A stretch of DNA of 64,000 nucleotides, from positions 42,014 through 106,013 of the forward strand of contig JAMYHX010000099.1 in assembly GCA_025529335.1 (NCBI GenBank), in the 5' to 3' direction. Under the pieces are notes generated by a model. That model was not told the origin of the DNA. It saw only the letters and a list, made by a program, of their open reading frames with translations, and ran no database searches. Shown here in pieces: positions 46,719-55,960 of the stretch; position 1 is the first letter of the stretch, and each line of letters starts with the position of its first letter. The stretch comes from Rhizopus sp. PT2906. Taxonomy: Eukaryota; Mucoromycota; Mucoromycetes; Mucorales; Rhizopodaceae. Made by a program: the position numbers and the translations under genes.

Positions 46719-47324
46719 ATTATGGATACAGACGCAAATGTTTCCGTCATTGATAAAAATTACGCTACAAAGCATAATGTCCCGCTCCATACAGCTCCTG
46801 ATCATCTTATCCCTTGCTGACGGTAGAAATATCGCACGTTTACAAACCACTGACTTCATTTCTGTCGAGTATGATGGTGTTGAGCATTCAATACAACATA
46901 AGGTTTGGTGTCATTGACAATTCCATTAGGTCGTATAAAGATAAAATTTTGGTTGGTGTTGATCCTATGCCTAAATTGCATATCCATTTAGTTAATGTTA
47001 TATTCAAGTATAAAGACATGACTAGAATTGATGACAAACCATATGAACCTAATGTTAGCCCACACGGAGCTGATAAAGGACAGAAAGCCTTTTTCACCGC
47101 CTTGGTTCCATATATTGAGGCAAATAAAAAGCTTGATAGCAATACACTTTATAACTTACCTGAAAATGTATTATTATTATCTATTCTTTTCGATTTCTAT
47201 ATCAATGTTAGGCAATACCCCCATTCCTTACTTTATGCAGTCTAAGGTAATGACAACCATTAGCGATTGCCTAAAACTGTGGTTTTCAAAACTGATTATA
47301 AAATTTCGGAGGCATCTATGGTAA
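46719..47324 (+). pseudogene. Protease and RT-entry fragments of Pol
   Basis: 46719-46820 encodes IMDTDANVSVIDKNYA, a retropepsin active-site region in which the usual DTGA is DTDA. A different frame follows with DGRNIARLQTTDF. Then 46889-47245 has ILVGVDPMPKLHIHLVNV and DDKPYEPNVSPHGAD...FFTALVPYIEANK. The next conserved piece (IPYFMQSKV) is in yet another frame by 47218-47245. The multiple shifts show this is a fossil. Confidence 0.65.
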
Positions 47325-48080
47325 ATACCTATATTAAGAGAGCCGTATTTCCAAGAAAGATTGAAGAAAAAAGCGGTGATTTTTTGAGGTTTGGTCCATT
47401 TCCATTATCAAGAAGAATCAAATGACGGCGGTTATTTCTTTGGTGTCCAAAGTACTACAGCGAGCTGCTACAAATATGATTTCAATCCATCTAGCTCGTG
47501 GTTTATGAGTATCATATAACATCTTGCAAAGATGTATCTGACTAAAGGTGGACGTCAGAATGTTTCCTTATTGTGTGCACTGAAGCTTGTGTTAAACAAT
47601 GGCGCAATAGTTCTCCTTCTTAATAAACTAGAGCCCTAACGTTTTTACCAAATAAGGGATATTATGTTCATATACAATGTTTCAATGATGCTCCTATTGT
47701 ACATTCCAACTACATGAACGATGTGCTCAATCTTTCCCAAGTTTCACAAGTTGAGCAAACGTATTCGAGACAGGATCGATAAAAATGACTTGAAAGAGCA
47801 TCGAGAACGTACGATCTTTCAGTTGAACCTTCTCCAAATATTTCTTGAAAGTATATCACAGACGTATTCTGAGCTACATGTTTGTCACAGAGGCAGTAAA
47901 ATGGCGTTTTTGTAGCAAATATACTCAGGAGATCCAATAAGTGGTTGTATAAGGTTCAATTAAAAACGGAAAGGTTTGTTTTCCTTTAGTCATCAAACAT
48001 ATCCCTGAAGGACAGGTCGATCGACCTCCGTGCTTTGTAGCCCAAAAGGGAACTCTTGCAAAAATTAGGAAACCCTTTTT

Positions 48081-48508
48081 TTTGTACTTTAACCCTTCCT
48101 TTCAAACATGTAGTTTCAAGTTCATAACATGAGCTTAATCTCGACTGTTTAAATAAAAGACAGGTAGATTATGCTAGCATTTTTTCGTATGTGCATTTAA
48201 ATGAACAACACTTTATATCAAGCTCATCTTTTACAGCTTCCCCTCTTCTTTGGGTTATTTTGTTGCTTCGCAAAAATACAAGAATAAGGCAAGACGCTCA
48301 ATCAACCTCCTCTTTTGCGACAAAGGAGGTTAATGAAACAAGCCCATCTAAACATTGTAAAAACTATTTTAATCATGCTTGATATAAAAGATGACTTGTT
48401 GAAGCTGCGACTGTCAATCATGCAGTCTTCGGCGATTGAAAGCAAAGATAACAAGCTCAGAAGCGTGGTTATTTTTTTTTTTTTCTTTCCCGCTCTTAAT
48501 TATTCATC
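48081..48508. other. Spacer between retroelement and formaldehyde dehydrogenase gene
   Basis: Short overlapping open frames at 48191-48581 show no motif. A T-run at 48472-48485 precedes the FDH start. It probably mixes the element's end with the FDH promoter. Confidence 0.35.
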
Positions 48509-50022
48509 ATGTCCACTGCCGGTCAGGTATGAAGGAAGTAAGCACATGTATAATATAATAACTCGGTATAAAAGGTTATAAAATGTCGTGCTGCTGTTGC
48601 TTGGGAAGCAGGAAGACCTCTAAGTAAGTGGGTTTAAACTAAATTGTGACATGAGCTTACATTACATGAAGGCATTGAGGAAGTTGAAATTGCTCCACCC
48701 AAGGCTCATGAAGTTCGTATCAAAATACTCTATACTGGCGTGTAAGTATAATAAAGCTATATATGCACACATGTTTTTGACGACCCATATCTAGTTGCCA
48801 CACGGACGCGTATACTCTCTCTGGCGTTGGTAAAGCTTTAAAATTTTTTGAAAGCGTAAACTAATGTTCCCCTTGTACAAAGACCCTGAAGGCGTTTTCC
48901 CTGCTATTTTGGGTCATGAAGGTGGAGGTATTGTAGAGTCTGTTGGCGAAGGTGTGACTGATGTTGCTCCTAGTGACCATGTTATTCCTCTCTATACCGC
49001 CGAGTGCAGAAAGTGCAAATTTTGCACTAGTGGCAAAACCAACCTTTGTGGCTCCGTTAGAGCCACTCAAGGTCGTGGCTTGATGCCTGATGAAACAATT
49101 CGCTTTACATGCAAAGGAAAACCCATCTATCACTACATGGGCACTTCCACTTTCTCAGAATACACTGGTAATGATAGTGTACAAAAATGAGCCGAGTCAA
49201 ACTTATGCCCTTGTCTAGTTGTTGCTGATGTCTCTGTTGTCAAGGTGGATCCTAAACCTAGCTTAGAAAAGCTCTGTCTCTTGGGTTGTGGTATCACTAC
49301 AGGCTACGGTGCTGCCACCAAGACTGTCAAGGTCGGTGAAAACGATTCTGTAGCAGTCTTTGGTGTCGGCTGTGTCGGTTTAAGTGTGATCCAAGGCGCT
49401 GCGGCAAACAAAGCCAGGTAAGGAAGAAATAAAAAGGAGTACGTGGCAAAGGTAAAGACTTTATTCATGCAAAATAACTTGTAGGCGTATTATTGCAGTC
49501 GACATCAACCCTGATAAGGAAAAGATCGCCAGAGAGTTCGGCGCTACTGATTTTGTTAATCCCCGTGATCATCCCAATACACCCATTCAAAACTATTTGG
49601 TAGATATCACCGATGGCGGATTGGAATATACATTTGATTGTACTGGCAATGTTGACGTGATGCGATCTGCCCTCGAGGCCTGTCATAAGGGTTGGGGTGA
49701 GTCTGTCATCATTGGTGTTGCTGCTGCAGGCAAGGAAATTAGTACTCGTCCATTCCAATTGGTTACAGGCCGTGTCTGGCGTGGCTCTGCCTTTGGAGGC
49801 GTCAAAGGTCGCAGTGAGATGGGTGGACTCGTCCAAAAATATCTTGATGGTCAGCTAAAGATTGATGAGTTTATCACTCATACATTTGATTTGGATCATA
49901 TCAACGACGCATTTGATGCTATGCACTCTGGAAACTGGTAAGATCTTTAAAGATGAATTCTTCACATTTTATTCATTCTGTTGTTTAGTATTCGATCTGT
50001 CGTTTCGGTTGCCAAGGAATGA
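48509..50022 (+). CDS. SFA1: S-(hydroxymethyl)glutathione dehydrogenase (class III ADH)
   Basis: Eight exons: 48509-48526, 48575-48623, 48672-48741, 48795-48829, 48883-49167, 49219-49417, 49485-49937, 49989-50022; 380 residues. This zinc enzyme oxidises the glutathione adduct of formaldehyde and reduces S-nitrosoglutathione. Seen: VIKCRAAVAWEAGRPLS, the catalytic-zinc ligands GVCHTDAYTLSG and GHEGGGIVESVG, the structural-zinc Cys cluster (AECRKCKFCTSGKTNLC), LGCGITTGYGAATKT, and the NAD fold FGVGCVGL. The short exons at the 5' end are typical of this family in fungi. One join (residues around LSGVDPEG) gives Val where Lys is usual. Ordinary splicing otherwise. Confidence 0.95.
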
Positions 50023-50942
50023 ATGAATAAATAGAAATTGTGGTCAATATCTATTAAAAGATTTTGAAGCATATACATTACATATGCATTATCTATCTTT
50101 TTTCTATAAGCAAAAGAGAGACTAGTAAACCTATTCACATATACACAGCTTGGATAAAGAAGGAGAGAGAGGGAGAGAGAGGGAGAGGGAGTCTACAAAG
50201 GACACGTACAAGGAAACAACGAAAGAAAGAGAGAGAGATGCGCCAATTTGTGTAACTGATAGGCAAACAGTTCGTTTTGAGACATGTGTCCATCTGTATG
50301 TGTGTGTATACGGTATAAATGGAATGAACCAACCAAAGCCCCAGGTAATCCTTGGGACGGTAAGTTGCATCGAGATGCATGTATCTCTTCTTTAGGAAAT
50401 CAGATGGTTGTCAATCAGCATAATGAAATACGTTATATTACAGTAACGATGCAAGGAAGTTGTCACGTAACAATTTAACATTTCTTTATTCATCGTTTAA
50501 GGAGTAAAGCTCGGGATTGAAGCCAGAGCCGGGTTAAGCCTTAGTAACAATGAAAGGATAAATGAAATAGCCTTTAAACAATGAACGATCCAAAAAAAAA
50601 AGGAGAAATGATGTATTAAATACATTCTTTCACACGTTTTGACGAGATTTTATTAAAATAGCAAAAAGGGAATGATAATAAATAACACGTTTTTATACTA
50701 TACAGGATTTCTACTTCTCTCTACTGTCAAAAAGTGCCTTATTTAGTAAAACAAAAAGTTCATCTATGTACATACCCGTTTGTTACAGAGCAACCGAACC
50801 ATGGATGTTCCATTTAAGGATACTCCACCCCTTAAAATGAATATAAATTACCTCTCTTTTTTTATTCGAAAAACAAAACTATAAATCAAATCTTTTCTTT
50901 ACTTTCTTCCCTTTTCTTTCTTCCTTTCTTTTTTAAACTTCA
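50023..50942. other. Intergenic; one unexplained short open frame
   Basis: A GA-rich repeat at about 50157-50240 dominates the left part. The open frame 50284-50478 (plus, 64 codons) has a Trp-rich, protein-like composition (KWNEPTKAPGNPWDGKL; VNQHNEIRYITVTMQGS), but no known motif. The rest is AT-rich. Not called as a gene. Confidence 0.35.
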
Positions 50943-51161
50943 ATGAATAAATTCTATCTTGCTCTCTACATTGCCATCTTGTTAAACGCTCTGCTGGTCT
51001 TTGCAAGAGAAAGCCCTCAAAATGACAAGAAAATAATTGCTCAACGACGAAAGCGTGGCTTGTCCCGTAAGTTACTATGAAATAAAGAAGAGAGTGTGGT
51101 ATTGATATTTTCTTTCTATATAGGCCGAGCAACGACAATATGTCCTTACTTTGGTTGCTAA
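50943..51161 (+). CDS. Putative secreted peptide precursor with dibasic sites and C-terminal Cys-bracketed peptide
   Basis: Two exons, 50943-51066 and 51124-51161 (57-nt GTAAGT...TATAG intron), give 53 residues. Residues 1-21 resemble a signal peptide (MNKFYLALYIAILLNALLVFA). A polar pro-segment follows, then QRRKR at 34-38 and RR at 42-43, candidate Kex2-type sites. The last ten residues are ATTICPYFGC, in which two Cys bracket Pro-Tyr-Phe-Gly. This is the layout of fungal secreted peptide precursors (pheromones, processed RiPP-like peptides), though I know no match. Without splicing the frame ends after SRKLL, so the Cys peptide depends on intron removal. Pyrimidine-rich DNA precedes the ATG, as for other genes here. 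Function unknown. Confidence 0.55.
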
Positions 51162-51697
51162 ATTGTATGGCTCTCATTTATAAATTACTGTCTTTTTTCT
51201 CCCGTCTCTCTCTCTCTGCCTCTTAGTGGAGACTTCATTATGAATAAATCCATTTTTGTATCATTTATAAATAAACATTGTCGTCAGGTACACACACACA
51301 CAGGTACATCTGCTTTTTTTTGTTCTATATTTAAACCCTATCCAATGTATTGTTCCATGGAAGTGTCCTAGTGCTATTTTAAGCTATGGGCAAAATCCAG
51401 ATCATGACCCACAGCCTTCTGGGAAAAAAGGAGAATAAAGGAAGCGACAGTAAGACAATAAAGGAGAACGAGTTTTTTTTTTTTGTGAACACTAAGAAAA
51501 AAGTCTAATTGATTCAGGATGCACTGTACCATGTATCATAGTACAAACCCAAATAGTCATTTGAAGAGAAAGAGAAAAAGAGAGAAAGAGAGAGAGAGAG
51601 GGAGGAGAGGAAGGGGAAGGATTTGTATCTGGACTTTACAAAAAAGAAAAAGAAAAAGAAAGAAGGGTACAAATTGATTCTATGCTTTCCAACAATA
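51162..51697. other. Spacer; GA-rich repeat
   Basis: Contains CT and CA repeats near 51205 and 51290, and a GA-rich block at about 51563-51620. No coding exon recognised. Confidence 0.4.
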
Positions 51698-52018
51698 ATG
51701 AAAAAAGTGCATTCTTTACTTCTTTTTTTTATATGTAACTACGTTGTCATGGTGATATTGAAGCAAAAGAATTGTGACTATAACCGAGTCCTGTCCGTTA
51801 CATATGACCCATGCTCTAAAACTGAACTTGATTATGCCATATGCTTATTAGTAAAACAACATGCCACATCATGTCCGAGTAAGAAGGTGCATCAAGTGTT
51901 CTTTTTTTCTTTTTCTTGTTAAAAAGATCACATATTGAAATGTTCACTGATACAATCATCTTTGAACAAGTTATTGTCAAAATTGCACATCGATCAGCGC
52001 AAAAACTACCTGAAATAG
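51698..52018 (+). CDS. Putative small cysteine-containing protein, 90 residues
   Basis: Two exons, 51698-51878 and 51927-52018 (GTAAGA...AAAAG intron), agree in phase. The N-terminus MKKVHSLLLFFICNYVVMVI is hydrophobic and could be a signal peptide or anchor. The rest carries five Cys (positions in KQKNCDY, YDPCSK, YAICLL, ATSCPN and ILKCSL), spaced as in small secreted proteins. The open frame upstream of 51698 is Lys-rich and unlikely to be coding. I recognise no family. The gene sits between two other putative small secreted proteins, which is the main reason to note it. Confidence 0.35.
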
Positions 52019-52682
52019 GTAGATAGGGTCATATCATCCTTCTTAAAAGACCAACCCTACAGGATGATAATGCATGACAAGGAAAGGTATTTGGAAGTCT
52101 AAAACGCAGCTGATTTACACAAACAAGAAAAGGAAAGAGTGAGCTTGGTTTGGATGACAGCCTTCGCTATTAAGGAGAAACGCATCCTTTCTCTCCCTGT
52201 CCTAAACACAAGAAAAACTTGCAAAGAAGAGTCAGAATATGAATTGACATAGACCACCCTGCTTGGTGTGGACGATTTATTAAAAAAAAAGGGGAGACGC
52301 TTGTTTAGCCAACCAAAGCCAAAGATAAACACGTTATGCGACTAAGGGTGGGGCTTCTTTTTATCGCACAATCTGTAGATCAACAAAGGAGATTCATCCT
52401 ACTGTCACTAACAAAATAATAAAAAGAGAGGGAAAGAAAGTCAAATGATATTGATAAACGAGAGAAGAAAGAAAAGGAAAGAGGCAAATAAGGAGTATCA
52501 CACACACACACTCTCTCTCTCTTTTTCTTCTTGCTCCCTCTTTGCAATAATCAATTGATAAAAAGAAGGAGAGTGTCAGTCAATTAGAAGCTCTCTTAGG
52601 AGCAAAATGAGTATTGATCAATAAATAAGCCTTATATAATGACTGACTTCTTTCCTTTTTGTTTATCTTTTAATCCCTCAAA
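52019..52682. other. Spacer between small secreted protein candidates
   Basis: 664 bp. The minus-strand frame 52099-52332 has no recognisable motif. CA and CT repeats lie at about 52500-52523. The right end should hold the promoter of the 52683 gene. Confidence 0.35.
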
Positions 52683-52883
52683 ATGAAGGTTCTCTTGTTT
52701 ACTTTATGTCTCATTTACTCAATTCAAGCTGCTGTTATATTAACCAATCAACAACTAGAAGCAAGAGGCGGTAAAGATGAAGTTATCACGCTTGCACAAG
52801 ATGCTAAATCGGGTCTCACTGGTGCGCTTGGTTCCGAAAGTATGAGCATTGATAAGGTCTTGTCCCATCTGAGAAATCAATAG
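52683..52883 (+). CDS. Putative small secreted protein, 66 residues
   Basis: A single open frame. Residues 1-17 (MKVLLFTLCLIYSIQAA) form a clear signal-peptide pattern with likely cleavage after QAA. The remaining 49 residues are polar and helix-prone (QQLEARGGKDEVITLAQ, SIDKVLSHLRNQ) and lack Cys. No family is recognised. The ATG follows a TTTAATCCCTCAAA leader similar in composition to other gene leaders here. It ends 94 bp before the Nudix gene on the same strand. Confidence 0.55.
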   Translation: MKVLLFTLCLIYSIQAAVILTNQQLEARGGKDEVITLAQDAKSGLTGALGSESMSIDKVLSHLRNQ

Positions 52884-52977
52884 GTCTACCGTCACTGAGC
52901 GGTCTTTTATTCTTTTTATTTTTTTTTACTAATAAATTAAATGATAATGGGTTTATGTCATTTTTACTGATAAAACA

Positions 52978-54286
52978 ATGACAAATGCGAATGTCGATGG
53001 TAATGTGTTTTTTAGGCAAGATAACGAATCTCATGTGCAAACCTTGATAATTTGCTGGTTTTTTTTTTGTAGCACTCAAGAAGCTTTGCTTCACTCTAAG
53101 TCAAAGGGAGCCTTACCGCATACCTTCACCTTCTGACCAACCTCGACGTGGTGTGGTCGCAGCTATCCTTCGTTGGCACTGTCCAAAGAAGAGGATCCCT
53201 ACAGAGGTCCAAAAACCACGAACTTTGGAAGAGTTTTTTGATCAATCATGGGTACAGGAAGGCGAAGCTGAGATTCTGTTTATGCAGCGAGCAACAAGAA
53301 AGGGAGATAGGTATAATAGTCTATGAAACGAAAAAAGCCTTATCTAATTGTTCAAAAAGATGGTCTGGTCATGTTGCTTTTCCAGGTGGAAAAAATGAAA
53401 AGGATGAGACTGATGAGGAAACGGTGTGTCGAGAGGTACGCGAAGAGATTGGAGTCGATTTAAAAAGTGGTGATTACCTGCTTGTGGGTCAACTGGACGA
53501 ACGGGAGATTTCATCTATAAGAGATAATAAGTTATTGATGATCCTTGTTCCTTATGGTAAATGATAATCCCTTCAAAGAGACATGGTTTTGCTAAAATAA
53601 TATGCATACAGTTTATCTGCAAATAGTACCTGAATCACCACCATTTGAACTTCAGACATCTGAAGTAGCTGCAGTAAGATGTAAATAGCTGATCAAAACA
53701 AAACAAAAAGATGGCTAATATACCCATAGGGGTACCGTTGTCTTTCTTTTTATCAAGCCAAGTGTTGGACTACAGCCCAATCACAGAACCACTTTCTATC
53801 TTTCGACACATGAAGCGCAAATGGCTCAAGTCACTCTTAAACGTGATGCTGGGAACCATTTCGTTTACTTCGATTGACCTCCCACCAACAACAGCATCAG
53901 ACAATGTCTTTCGATTGTGGGGTCTGACGATGGGCATGACCAAGGATATTATCAAGCTGGTCGATACAAAGGAATCGTTCTTTTATAAACTGACGACTCA
54001 GAGTCCGCGATTCTCAAGGGTGGATATCGGCTGGTTCACGATGTTGATTACCTATGCCAAAGTCTATTGGAAGAGGATATGTCACAAGAATGTGAGGTAA
54101 GGAAACTGAGGAAAGGGAAAAAAAAGATGTATGCGTACACTAAGGGACATTTTGACTATACACACACACTGCAGGTTAGAGAATGAGTGGGATAATATCT
54201 ATTGGAACTCCATTAGGTCAGCTATTGCCATTAGCATGTGCTTCAGAGCCTGTCTGCTCTTGTTGATAATAAAGCGTCTTCGTTAA
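52978..54286 (+). CDS. Nudix hydrolase (CoA pyrophosphatase-like)
   Basis: Six exons: 52978-52999, 53073-53310, 53360-53556, 53612-53680, 53730-54096, 54175-54286; 334 residues. The N-terminus has PYRIPSPSDQPRRGVVAAIL and EGEAEILFMQRA. The Nudix box starts GHVAFPGGKNEKDETDEETV and continues CREVREEIGVD, with the UPF0035-like GGK...DE pattern of NUDT7/NUDT8-type CoA diphosphatases. VRWVPLSFFL, FTSIDLPPTTA and FRLWGLTMGM follow as in the family. The C-terminal exon has a hydrophobic segment (CFRACLLLLII), perhaps a membrane anchor. Part of exon 5 and the first 20 bases of the next intron are duplicated in inverted orientation 1 kb downstream. Confidence 0.85.
53780..54116 (+). repeat. Left arm of a 337-bp inverted repeat (Nudix exon 5)
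   Basis: Reverse complement of 55131-55467; no indels, and identical as far as compared by eye. It starts inside exon 5 and ends 20 bases into intron 5. The spacer is 1014 bp. Confidence 0.95.
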
Positions 54287-55130
54287 CCTGAAAATGAAGT
54301 AATTACGTTGTTAAAAAGTAATGTGGTATTAGAAACAGGAGTAACTTGTTTCTGGTCAATGATACAATTCATAGTGGCCAAGTCTACCGTTCTTATTAGC
54401 GCGCTCATATTTTGAAATTGCGTCTTGTTTCAGCTGCCATGGAAACAATAAAGTTGGAACACTGATATATGTTTGTTGGCAAACATAATTTTCGCGCTCA
54501 CATTCAAGAAGGCAAGCCCACGGCTGGCAGTGACCATTTGTATTACTCAAATCCAGCAAGCACTATGCTCCAGACGAATAATAGCTCTCAGTATAATATG
54601 TTCACATTGTAGAATGAAGACCACTTGTTGGCAATATGGGACTGTTGAGGATTGTATAAATAAAGAACTTCACTTGAAATGAAAGTCTCTACAATATGAT
54701 CAAATTCGAATAATCTATATACAAGTCATACTAGACCACAAATAGCCCCAAGAAAGGGTTGAGCACAGAAATGATGTCAGTCAAAAACAAACGTTCATGT
54801 GTGTCTTTTTTTTTTTTTACACACAACTTTCTTGGCATCAAATGGCGACAAAGGGACCTTGTGTACCGTGGAAAGTGACGGTATAAGTAGGGCACAATCT
54901 TGATTGCCATCTTCCTTGCGCGGCAATTGAGACATACGAAAAGTTCTTATTTACATCTGGTAATATGTCGGATGCCTATTGTAACAGGCTCTTTGTTTTA
55001 TTCTTGGAGCTTGTAAGAAATGTTTATGTTCAATTAGTTGTCAAAAAGATAAAAAATAAAATGGAAAGTTTGAAGGGAGCCCATAGTATTTATATGTGGC
55101 CAAAGGGCTCTTATTTAACCATCTTTCCCT
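54287..55130. other. Spacer inside the inverted repeat
   Basis: Contains the Nudix 3' end and about 850 bp without a recognised gene. Short frames at 54473 and 54965 lack motifs. Confidence 0.4.
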
Positions 55131-55467
55131 CCTTTCCTCAGTTTCCTTACCTCACATTCTTGTGACATATCCTCTTCCAATAGACTTTGGCATAGGTAAT
55201 CAACATCGTGAACCAGCCGATATCCACCCTTGAGAATCGCGGACTCTGAGTCGTCAGTTTATAAAAGAACGATTCCTTTGTATCGACCAGCTTGATAATA
55301 TCCTTGGTCATGCCCATCGTCAGACCCCACAATCGAAAGACATTGTCTGATGCTGTTGTTGGTGGGAGGTCAATCGAAGTAAACGAAATGGTTCCCAGCA
55401 TCACGTTTAAGAGTGACTTGAGCCATTTGCGCTTCATGTGTCGAAAGATAGAAAGTGGTTCTGTGAT
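55131..55467 (-). repeat. Right arm of the 337-bp inverted repeat (partial Nudix copy)
   Basis: Reverse complement of 53780-54116. It carries the partial Nudix frame and reads open on the minus strand to a stop at 55147, but lacks the Nudix box and the upstream exons. Confidence 0.95.
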
Positions 55468-55590
55468 AGGGTCACAGTCTAAGTCAAAGATACTGTATAT
55501 GCGCATTTGAGCAACGTAGGACAGTCCTCTTTGACCTTCTCCCCAGAGCTTCGGTGCAGAATTCAGAGTTTTCCTTTTCCTGTATGGTGT
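55147..55590 (-). pseudogene. Chimeric frame: unrelated exon joined to Nudix fragment
   Basis: On the minus strand, an open frame begins after an acceptor-like CCACTCTAG near 55596. It reads RTPYRKRKTLNSAPKLWGEG and continues QRGLSYVAQMRIYSIFDLDC, then runs directly into the duplicated Nudix sequence (PITEPLSIF...). The first part is not in the Nudix gene. It could be an exon of another gene into which the Nudix piece was copied, or the reverse. No upstream exon or start could be proven, so it is called a fragment. Confidence 0.5.
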
Positions 55591-55960
55591 TCTAGAGTGG
55601 GAAAAAAAAAAATGTTGTCGTTGGCAACTCCGTACCTTAATTTTCTGCTACATCGTGTTTTGTGTTGTTGTCAAAGGAAAGTAGTTTTATGTTTTGAGCT
55701 TATTCAAATATGGTAACCAAGCAACGAGTGAATCAGTAGTCCGCTATAGCAAATAATAAAAGACCGAATGATGGAAGAACAGGAATTAGTAATACATTTA
55801 TTATAGGTACATGGAATTAGTATTAGCATTAGTAATAGTAGTAATAGTAGTAATAGTAAAGAGTAATATGCAGTAAAGAAATACATGTATACATATATGC
55901 ACAAAGAATATAGGAATAATTCCATATATAGAAAAAGTATAAAAAAGTAAAGGGAAGCTT
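55591..55960. other. Spacer between chimeric fragment and AUR1
   Basis: 370 bp including an (AGTA/ATAGT)n repeat at about 55820-55860 and the 3' end of AUR1. Overlapping frames on the minus strand are low-complexity. No gene called. Confidence 0.4.

Larger units (their letters stand above)
44837..48080 (+). mobile_element. Decayed Ty3/gypsy-like LTR retrotransposon (fungal)
   Basis: Order on the plus strand: Gag-like frames (45066-46087), a Lys/His-rich segment where a zinc knuckle would lie (46150-46518), a retropepsin-like fragment (46719-46820), and a conserved pre-RT/RT-entry region (46889-47324). Each part is in a different frame, with stops and frameshifts between them. Continuous RT, RNase H and integrase domains could not be traced after 47330; a scattered fragment around 47930-48060 may be the end of Pol. 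The Gag and RT-entry motifs (YLRQNNNESLAEYLDRF; DDKPYEPNVSPHGAD) resemble Mucorales gypsy elements. Boundaries are approximate and LTRs were not seen. The element is long dead. Confidence 0.7.

Noticed and set aside
50131..50395. Frames in the GA-rich repeat
   Set aside because: Arise from a simple repeat (Ser/Leu on one strand, Arg/Glu on the other).
52099..52332. 77-codon minus-strand frame
   Set aside because: No motif, no leader; not conserved-looking.
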